The translations under genes and the position numbers were made by a program. Positions 58,959 to 64,000 of a stretch of 64,000 nt of DNA are shown here, one piece after another. The stretch's first letter is position 1, and every line of letters begins with the position of its first letter. Below the pieces are notes generated by a model, which was given only the letters and a program-made list of their open reading frames with translations, ran no database searches and had not been told where the DNA came from. The stretch is from Streptomyces sp. cg36 (GTDB lineage: Bacteria; Actinomycetota; Actinomycetes; Streptomycetales; Streptomycetaceae). The stretch covers positions 5,456,001 to 5,520,000 of the forward strand of contig NZ_CP163520.1 of assembly GCF_041080675.1 (NCBI RefSeq), in the 5' to 3' direction.

Positions 58959-59189
58959 ATGTGCAGAAGCATCAAGACGCTCAGGCCCCCGGCCCTCCCC
59001 GAAGAGGCCACCGACGAGGAGATCCGCGCGGCGGCCCTGCAGTACGTGCGCAAGGTCTCCGGCTTCCGCGCGCCCGCCGCGCACAACCGCGAGGTCTTCG
59101 ACCGGGCGGTCGACGAGATCGCGCGGGCCACGGCCGAGCTGCTCGAAGGACTGGAGATACGGGGAGTGCCGGTCAGGACGTCGGCCTGA
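58959..59189 (+). CDS. DUF2277 family protein
   Basis: A 76-residue protein with the family start MCRSIKTLRPP and helices TDEEIRAAALQYVRKVSGFR and FDRAVDEIARATAELLEGLE. Length matches the family. Conserved M-C-R at the N-terminus suggests the Cys may have a role after Met removal. Function unknown. Start ATG at 58959 after TGGGGGC. Confidence 0.9.
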   Translation: MCRSIKTLRPPALPEEATDEEIRAAALQYVRKVSGFRAPAAHNREVFDRAVDEIARATAELLEGLEIRGVPVRTSA

Positions 59190-59321
59190 CCGCGACGGCC
59201 TGACCGCGACGGTGTGACGGCGTCGGCGCGACCGCGGCCGTGCGGCGCCCGCGAGGGGCGGCGCCGGGCGTGCGCGCGTGCGCGTGACCGGCCGGGCGCG
59301 TACGGGCCCGTGGGCGCCGTT

Positions 59322-59960
59322 TCAGGCGGCCGGGCTGGCGGCGGTGGCGGCCGGGCGGCGCATCACATACGCGGCCAGTGACCCGGCGGCGAACAGGGCG
59401 AAGACGGAGATGCCCGTGCCGAGCCACGTCGCGCCGAGCCAGCGCCCGCCGAAGTAGCCGAGGCCGACGCTGTAACCGGCCCAGGCGACCCCGGCCAGCG
59501 CGGACCACGGGAGGAACTCGCGGGGGGTGCGGTGCGCGGCGCCCGCGCCGAGCGAGACGACGGACCGGCCCGCCGGGGCGAACCGGGCGATGACGACGAG
59601 CGCGCCACCGCCCCGGCTGAGGGCGGCGCCGAGTCGTTCCTGCGCGCGCGTCAGCCTGCGGGAGCGGGAGATGGCCCGGTCGAGCCGGGCTCCGCCGCGC
59701 CAGGCGAGCCGGTAGGCGACGAGGTCCCCGATGACGGAGGCCGCGGCGGCGCAGCCCGCGAGGAGCAGCAGGTCGGGTACGTCACGTATGGCGTGCGGGG
59801 CGCCCGCGGCGGTGGTCGAGCCGGCCGCCGCCGAGGTCGCGGCGGTGATCACCAGCACCCCGCTGGGCAGGACGGGGAGGAACACGTCCAGGAGAACGGA
59901 GACAGTCACCACGGCGTAAATCCATGGGCTGCCGGTCAGCGACCCCACACTCTCCAGCAC
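59322..59960 (-). CDS. DedA-family (SNARE-associated/VTT domain) membrane protein
   Basis: A 212-residue membrane protein of the DedA/VTT family: LPVLPSGVLVITAATSAAAG with the re-entrant start (about 29-48), GDLVAYRLAWRGGARLDRAI (about 78-97), and the signature RFAPAGRSVVSLGAGAAHRTP (about 126-146) with the key Arg and Gly pattern, then two C-terminal helices. DedA proteins move undecaprenyl phosphate or other lipids and affect proton balance. The usual F-x-R-F-x-P-x-x-R pattern is kept in part (VIARFAPAGR). Start GTG at 59960. Confidence 0.87.
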   Translation of the reverse strand: MLESVGSLTGSPWIYAVVTVSVLLDVFLPVLPSGVLVITAATSAAAGSTTAAGAPHAIRDVPDLLLLAGCAAAASVIGDLVAYRLAWRGGARLDRAISRSRRLTRAQERLGAALSRGGGALVVIARFAPAGRSVVSLGAGAAHRTPREFLPWSALAGVAWAGYSVGLGYFGGRWLGATWLGTGISVFALFAAGSLAAYVMRRPAATAASPAA

Positions 59961-60102
59961 TTCGCCCCCCGAACGGAATGCGCCCCGTGGACGCTGGTCT
60001 GCGGCCGGGACGCCGTACAGCCGTACAGCGTACGCCTGGGGCGCAAGGGGTTTCCGTTCGGGGGTGGTGCCACCGGGGCGCCGGTGAGGGGGTGCGGCGG
60101 GG

Positions 60103-60585
60103 TCAGCGCGCCGAGCCGGCCGGGGCCGGTGCGGCGGCGGTGCCGGTCACCTCGGCGGCGCCGCGCCTGGCGAACAGCTGGTCCAGGGCGAGCGCGCCGG
60201 GGCCGGTGAAGACGAGCAGCAGGAACACCCAGCTGAACATCGCGGCGTTCTCGCCGCCGTTCTGGAGGGGGAGCAGCGCGCCGGACTGGTGCACGTCGAA
60301 GTAGGCGTACGCCATGGAGCCGGACGAGAGGAACGCGGCGGACCGGGTGAAGAGCCCGGCCATGATCAGCACGCCGCCGACGAGCTGGATGGCGGCGGCG
60401 TACCAGTTGGGCCAGGCGCCCGTCTCGATGGTGCCGCCGGTCCCGGCCGCGCCGCCGAACCACCCGAACAGGGAGGCGGCGCCGTGGCAGGCGAAGAGGA
60501 AGCCGGTGACGATGCGGAAGAGGGCCAAGGCGTAGGGCCTGGCGCGCTCGGTCTGCTGGGCGGAGAGCAGCGTGGGGGTAGCCAT
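60103..60585 (-). CDS. DoxX family membrane protein
   Basis: A 160-residue membrane protein with four helices, starting ALALFRIVTGFLFACHGAAS (about 19-38), then AIQLVGGVLIMAGLFTRSAA, the conserved AYFDVHQSGALLPLQNGGEN loop (about 94-113) and a last helix FLLLVFTGPGALALDQLF. DoxX proteins take part in redox or thiosulfate complexes, and in actinobacteria in membrane-associated oxidoreductase complexes with SodA and SseA. Start ATG at 60585. It has a well-marked AT-rich promoter of its own. Confidence 0.9.
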   Translation of the reverse strand: MATPTLLSAQQTERARPYALALFRIVTGFLFACHGAASLFGWFGGAAGTGGTIETGAWPNWYAAAIQLVGGVLIMAGLFTRSAAFLSSGSMAYAYFDVHQSGALLPLQNGGENAAMFSWVFLLLVFTGPGALALDQLFARRGAAEVTGTAAAPAPAGSAR

Positions 60586-60632
60586 GGGGACGGGCTCCTT
60601 CGGGGTGGGGACGGGGCCGATGGAGCTTCCAC

Positions 60633-60680
60633 GTTAGGTAGACCTGATTAGTACTTGCAAGTTCAAGTTTAAGTAAGTGA
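60633..60680 (-). promoter_or_regulatory. DoxX promoter region with ACTTGCAAGT palindrome
   Basis: A clear AT-rich island. ACTTGCAAGT (60653-60662) is a perfect palindrome, followed by CAAGTTCAAGTTTAAG repeats. On the minus strand TTGAAC and TACTAAT-type hexamers offer promoter elements. The arrangement of overlapping AAGT/ACTT half-sites suggests a repressor, perhaps of the MarR or HxlR type, encoded elsewhere. Confidence 0.45.
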
Positions 60681-60732
60681 CTCGATTCCGGTTGAGGCTG
60701 GCCGAAATTCATCTTTACGGAGGACATACACA

Positions 60733-60764
60733 GATACCCGCGCCCCAGGAGGGACGCGGGTATC
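60733..60764 (-). terminator. Terminator of the HNH nuclease gene
   Basis: Inverted arms GATACCCGCG (60733-60742) and CGCGGGTATC (60755-60764) with a 12-base loop, lying about 70 bases after the nuclease stop on the minus strand. Confidence 0.75.
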
Positions 60765-60830
60765 GGGGTGGCCGTGGGTGGCCCTCGGTTGAGCCGAAGG
60801 GTCGCCCCGTCGGCGGTGGAACGGTTCTGC

Positions 60831-61484
60831 TCAGCAGCCGTTGAGGATGTTCTGCAGGGCCGTCTTCTCGGCCGAGTCCACCGTGAGGTTGTAGTAGTGC
60901 TTCACGTCGACCCACATCCGGGCGTACGTGCAGCGGTACGCGGTGCGCGGGGGCAGCCACTGGGCCGGGTCCTTGTCGCCCTTGGCCTGGTTGACGTTGT
61001 CGGTGACGGCGATCAGCTGGGGGTGCGTCAGGTCGTTGGCGAACGCCTGGCGCTGGGCGGTGGTCCAGGCGCTGGCGCCCGAGCGCCACGCCTCGGCGAG
61101 CGGCACCACGTGGTCGATGTCGAGGTCCGAGGCGGCCGTCCAGGTGGCGCCGTCGTACTCGGAGTACCAGCTGCCGCTGACCGAGGCGCAGCTGGAGTCG
61201 GTGACCACGTTCGTACCGTCGCGCTTGAGGACGACCTCGCGGGTGTTGCAGGTGCCGGACTGGGTGATCCAGTGCGGGAACTTGGCGCGGCTGTAGCCGT
61301 CGGAGGAGCCCTGCGGGGTGGCGGGCATGGCGGCCAGATAGCCGCGCGCGGTCGCCGCGCTGACCGGGGCGGGGGGCGACGCCTGGGCGCTCGGGGCGGT
61401 GAACAGGCCGACGGTGGCGACGAGGGCGGCGGAGGCGGCGAGCGCGGAGATCCGGGCCGTTTGACGCGCGTAGACACCTGACAT
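60831..61484 (-). CDS. Secreted HNH endonuclease family protein
   Basis: A 217-residue exported nuclease. Signal peptide: LAASAALVATVGLFTAPSAQA, cut near AQA-SP (about 36). The catalytic region is SDLDIDHVVPLAEAWRSGAS (DH of the HNH motif, about 121) and the later NDLTHPQLIAVTDNVNQAKG with Asn and His (about 150-167), followed by KDPAQWLPP. Four Cys (GTCNTREVVL, DSSCASVSG, YRCTY, and the C-terminal GC) probably form disulfides. Family DUF1524/GmrSD-like secreted nucleases are common in Streptomyces and may scavenge DNA phosphate. Start ATG at 61484 with AAGGGAG upstream. Confidence 0.9.
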   Translation of the reverse strand: MSGVYARQTARISALAASAALVATVGLFTAPSAQASPPAPVSAATARGYLAAMPATPQGSSDGYSRAKFPHWITQSGTCNTREVVLKRDGTNVVTDSSCASVSGSWYSEYDGATWTAASDLDIDHVVPLAEAWRSGASAWTTAQRQAFANDLTHPQLIAVTDNVNQAKGDKDPAQWLPPRTAYRCTYARMWVDVKHYYNLTVDSAEKTALQNILNGC

Positions 61485-61739
61485 GCGAACTCCCTTGGTG
61501 TGGGGGGACCTTGGCCGGGCGCGAGGGTGCGCGGCCCGGTCATCGTGGCGGCGCCAGGTTTCCGGGGAGTGGGCGCCGGATGACAGCGTGGCGACATGGG
61601 CACGTCAGATCAAGGGTTCCGGCCGTTCCGGTGTCGTTCCGGCGGGCTTCCGACGGCCTTGTCGGGCAAGGCGGCTGACGCCCCGTATGCCACGGATGTG
61701 CCCCCCGGCCGGGGGGTCGGGGCGGCGTACCGTGGGCGC

Positions 61740-62483
61740 GTGCTGCTGCCCGTCGACATCACGCTCGGGGTCGTCCTCGCCGTCCTGCTGCTCGTGGCCG
61801 CCACCGTCGCGGCGGCGGCGCGGCTCGGCCGGGGCCGGGAGATCCTGGTCGCCGGGGTGCGCGCGGCCGTCCAGCTCGCGGTGGTGGCCGGGGCCATCCA
61901 CTGGGTGGTCGGCTCGGTGCCGCTGCTGCTCGCGTTCCTGCTGCTGATGTACGGGGTGGCGGTGCGTACGGCGGGGCGGCGGCTGACCTCCAACCGCACC
62001 TGGCGGTGGGCGGCGGTGCCCATCGCGGCGGGGGTGGTGCCGGTGGTGGGCACCCTGCTGCTGACCGGGCTCGTTCCGGCCAGGGGGATCACGCTCATCC
62101 CCGTCACCGGCATCCTCATCGGCGGCGCCCTCACCGCGACCGTCCTCGGCGGGCGACGCGCCCTCGACGAGCTGGCCGGGCGGCGCGGGGAGGTGGAGGC
62201 GGGGCTGGCGCTGGGGCTGCTGGAGCGGGACGCGCGGATGGAGGTGGCCCGGGACGCCGCCTCCGACGCCCTGCTCCCCGGGCTCGACCAGACCCGGACC
62301 GTGGGGCTGGTCACACTCCCCGGGGCGTTCGTCGGGATGCTGCTGGGGGGTGCGTCGCCGGTGCAGGCGGGGGCGGTGCAGCTGTTCGTGCTGGTCGCGC
62401 TGATGGCTGTGCAGGCCACTGCTGTGGCTGTGGTGCTGGAGTTGGTGGCTCGGGGGGTCGTGCATCGGGGGGTGGTGGGGTGA
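61740..62483 (+). CDS. FetB-like (UPF0014) ABC-type iron export permease
   Basis: A 247-residue membrane protein with about seven helices. The family stretch RGREILVAGVRAAVQLAVVA (about 30-49), LLLMYGVAVRTAGRRL and the C-terminal loop DALLPGLDQTRTVGLVTLPG, AFVGMLLGGASPVQAGAVQL (about 178-217) match the FetB/YbbM type. FetB pairs with an ATPase, FetA, to export iron in E. coli, but no ATPase gene is adjacent here. Start GTG at 61740. Reading from the open frame upstream would add unsupported residues. Confidence 0.85.
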   Translation: MLLPVDITLGVVLAVLLLVAATVAAAARLGRGREILVAGVRAAVQLAVVAGAIHWVVGSVPLLLAFLLLMYGVAVRTAGRRLTSNRTWRWAAVPIAAGVVPVVGTLLLTGLVPARGITLIPVTGILIGGALTATVLGGRRALDELAGRRGEVEAGLALGLLERDARMEVARDAASDALLPGLDQTRTVGLVTLPGAFVGMLLGGASPVQAGAVQLFVLVALMAVQATAVAVVLELVARGVVHRGVVG

Positions 62484-62519
62484 GGGGCCCTCCGGGGGTG
62501 CGGTGTTCTCGGGTGCGGG

Positions 62520-62645
62520 TTGTGGTGGGTTGCTCGCGCCGTTCCCCGCGCCCCTTGGGGGCTTGGCTGCGCCTTCGCGTCCTTGGGGACTCGGCTGCGC
62601 CGTTGCCCCCGCGCCCCCTGACGGCTTGGCTGCGCCCTCGCGGAG
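62520..62645. repeat. Direct repeat in the gap after the FetB-like gene
   Basis: CGCGCCCC-TTGGGGGC-TTGGCTGCGCC at about 62547-62573 recurs as CGCGCCCC-CTGACGGC-TTGGCTGCGCC at about 62610-62636, with a partial ACTCGGCTGCGCC between. The first copy also contains GTTCCCCGCGCCCC of the common Streptomyces repeat family. No gene. Confidence 0.5.
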
Positions 62646-62710
62646 CTTTCGGGGGGCTCGGGACCTAAGTCCTCTGCTGGGGGTGGGGGTGTCGCGTATG
62701 CTGGGGGTGC

Positions 62711-62820
62711 AGAAGGGGAGTAGCTCTTCGCCGGAACGTCGACATACTGCTGGATCGCTCCAGCCGGCGCCCGGAGGCAGGCCCGTCGGGGTGTGCCAGC
62801 GAGACCTTCGGCCGCAGTGA
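62711..62820 (+). ncRNA. yybP-ykoY (manganese) riboswitch
   Basis: The leader starts AGAAGGGGAGTAGCTC (62711-62726), the invariant opening of the yybP-ykoY RNA, has a central GTCGACATACTGC arm, a CCGGCGCCCGGAGGC stem, and the second conserved strand CCAGCGAGACCTTCGGCCGC (62797-62816). A hairpin CCATGA-CCGCT-TCATGG (62821-62837) right after it may be the expression platform. This RNA class senses Mn2+ and turns on exporters; the gene downstream is a cation exporter of exactly that kind. Confidence 0.82.
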
Positions 62821-62920
62821 CCATGACCGCTTCATGGTGCTGCCGCGCCGAAGCGACCCCGGATTCATTCGCGAAACGCTCTCGGTACGGCCGCGCCCGA
62901 CCGATTGAGGAACCTCTTCC

Positions 62921-63502
62921 GTGCTCAGCTTCACCATTCTGGCGATCACCTTCGGCGTGGTCTTCCTCGCCGAACTCCCCGACAAGACCGCCCTCGCGGG
63001 TCTGATGCTCGGCACCCGCTACAAGGCGTCGTACGTGTTCGTCGGCGTCGCGGCGGCCTTCGCGCTCCACGTGGCGCTCGCCATCGCGGCGGGCAGCGTG
63101 CTGACCCTGCTGCCGCACCGGCTGCTCCAGGCGATTGTGGGCGTCCTCTTCCTCGCGGGCGCGGCGATGCTGCTCTTCAAGAAGGACGATGACGACGAGG
63201 ACGTGAAGGCGCCGGCCGACCAGTCCTTCTGGAAGGTGTCCGGAGCCGGGTTCATGCTGATCCTCGTGGCCGAGTTCGGCGATCTGACGCAGATCATGAC
63301 CGCGAACCTGGCCGCCCGCTACGACAGCCCGCTCTCGGTCGGCATCGGCGCCGTACTCGCGCTGTGGGCCGTCGCGGGCCTGGGCATCCTGGGCGGCCGG
63401 ACGCTCATGAAGTACGTACCGCTGCGGCTGATCACCAAGATCGCGGCGGCGCTGATGGCGGCGCTCGCCGGGTTCAGCCTGTTCGAGGCGATCACCGGCT
63501 GA
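62921..63502 (+). CDS. TMEM165/GDT1-family cation transporter (Mn2+ exporter type)
   Basis: A 193-residue membrane protein with six helices in two repeats. The metal motifs are FLAELPDKTALAGLMLG (about 15-31; E-x-P-D-K-T) and LVAEFGDLTQIMTANLA (about 113-129; E-F-G-D-x-T-Q). A charged cytoplasmic loop (KKDDDDEDVKAPADQ) joins the halves. Homologues export manganese or exchange calcium. Start GTG at 62921. The manganese riboswitch directly upstream supports Mn2+ export. Confidence 0.93.
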   Translation: MLSFTILAITFGVVFLAELPDKTALAGLMLGTRYKASYVFVGVAAAFALHVALAIAAGSVLTLLPHRLLQAIVGVLFLAGAAMLLFKKDDDDEDVKAPADQSFWKVSGAGFMLILVAEFGDLTQIMTANLAARYDSPLSVGIGAVLALWAVAGLGILGGRTLMKYVPLRLITKIAAALMAALAGFSLFEAITG

Positions 63503-63527
63503 CGGCCCGCGCCCGTCACGGCATGCG

Positions 63528-63574
63528 ACAAGGGGGGGGAACACGCGGTCACCGCGTGTTCCCCCCGCCCTTGT
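63528..63574. terminator. Bidirectional terminator between the GDT1 and HAD genes
   Basis: A long stem: GGAACACGCG and CGCGTGTTCC around a GTCAC centre, extended by G and C runs and by ACAAGGG / CCCTTGT at the outside (with a bulge). It sits between convergent genes. Confidence 0.9.
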
Positions 63575-63592
63575 GGTGTCCGTCCGGAGTGC

Positions 63593-64000
63593 CTACGGGG
63601 CGATCTCCAGGGTGAGGCCGCCGTCCGCGCCGGGCGTGACCGTCACCCGGGTCAGGTCCGCCACGTGCACGGTGGGGTGGTGGGCGGCTGCGCGCGGGCC
63701 CACGCCGACCACGCGCATCCCGGCCGCCAGACCGGCCTCGATGCCCGCCTGGGAGTCCTCGAAGACGATGCAGTCGGCCGCCGCGAAGCCCAGCTCGGCC
63801 GCGCCCTTCAGGAAGCCCTCCGGGTCCGGCTTGCTGGCCCCGACCCGCTCGGCCGTGACGCGCACGGCGGGCACCGGCAGTGCGGCGGCGCCCATCCGGG
63901 CCTGGGCGAGCGCCTCGTCGGCCGAGGTCACCAGGGCGTGCGGCAGCCCGGCGAGGGAGGCCATGAAGGCGGGGGCGCCGGGTACGGGGACGACGCCGTC
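63593..64000 (-). CDS. HAD-IA family phosphatase (N-terminus beyond the window)
   Basis: The last 135 residues of a HAD hydrolase of the beta-phosphoglucomutase / sugar-phosphatase group; the start lies to the right of the window. Visible: motif II PHALVTSADEALAQARM, motif III Lys in RVGASKPDPEGFLKGAAELG, motif IV CIVFEDSQAGIEAGLAAGMR (acidic pair ED...). Motif I (DxDG) is outside. C-terminal tail LTRVTVTPGADGGLTLEIAP is short beta-type. It dephosphorylates a small sugar phosphate, identity unknown. Confidence 0.88.
   Translation of the reverse strand, partial: DGVVPVPGAPAFMASLAGLPHALVTSADEALAQARMGAAALPVPAVRVTAERVGASKPDPEGFLKGAAELGFAAADCIVFEDSQAGIEAGLAAGMRVVGVGPRAAAHHPTVHVADLTRVTVTPGADGGLTLEIAP

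Overview
This window is chromosomal DNA from a Streptomyces-type actinomycete. The base composition is very GC-rich with strong G/C preference at third codon positions, GTG starts are frequent, several promoters sit directly on start codons (leaderless), and the gene order (matB, mbl, fasR-fabD-fabH-acpP-fabF, aceE, DUF3052, peroxiredoxin, terD genes) is, from memory, close to the S. coelicolor core chromosome. Most of the window is therefore core genome, interrupted by small accessory or decayed patches.

Layout. 1-1.6 kb: end of an unknown gene, a CYTH-domain protein, then a patch with an intact small unknown gene, a frameshifted remnant and a tRNA 3'-half that looks like an old integration site. 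1.9-15.6 kb: methyltransferase, MFS exporter, a carboxyltransferase overlapping malonyl-CoA synthetase MatB, LysE/Lrp divergent pair, a GAF histidine kinase next to the MreB-like protein Mbl, a dense array of a Streptomyces intergenic repeat, a zinc-ribbon membrane protein, a divergent MarR/oxidoreductase pair and an Ohr peroxidase with a strong inverted repeat in front. 15.9-21.6 kb: serine hydrolase, EI24 membrane protein, two fused gene remnants, a secreted C15-like peptidase, aldose epimerase and an SGNH lipoprotein. 21.8-27.4 kb: DUF3145 with a short upstream ORF, then the type II fatty acid synthesis operon fabD-fabH-acpP-fabF with its activator FasR. 27.5-35.8 kb: pirin, serine hydrolase, MerR with an ideal 19-bp-spacer promoter, DUF4429, a DUF1023 hydrolase, TetR with a DHA2 exporter, an I36-type secreted inhibitor and a potassium channel. 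36-40.1 kb: pyruvate dehydrogenase E1 (aceE), DUF3052 and an AhpE-like peroxiredoxin.

40.2-50.3 kb is the most interesting block: a Ter (tellurium-resistance/stress) locus with three TerD proteins, a TerC-like DUF475 membrane protein and a TerA-like protein, followed by a translationally coupled set of enzymes (HpcH/CitE-like lyase, a giant phosphoribosyltransferase-TRSP-StiP fusion, a HAD hydrolase, then an O-methyltransferase). That set looks like the predicted nucleoside-like-metabolite pathway that has been linked to Ter systems by genome context but whose product is unknown.

50.5-64 kb: FmdB zinc ribbon, DUF4383 membrane protein, coiled-coil membrane protein, tRNA-Val(TAC), a small accessory module (a possible prim-pol-like protein, an XRE regulator, a DUF6879 fusion), a cobalamin riboswitch with cbtB-cbtA cobalt transport genes, small core proteins (S4, DUF2277, DedA, DoxX), a secreted HNH nuclease, a FetB-like permease, a yybP-ykoY (manganese) riboswitch with a TMEM165/GDT1 cation exporter, and the start-truncated end of a HAD phosphatase. 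Metal homeostasis is a recurring theme of the second half (TerC, TerD, CbtAB, GDT1, FetB-like).
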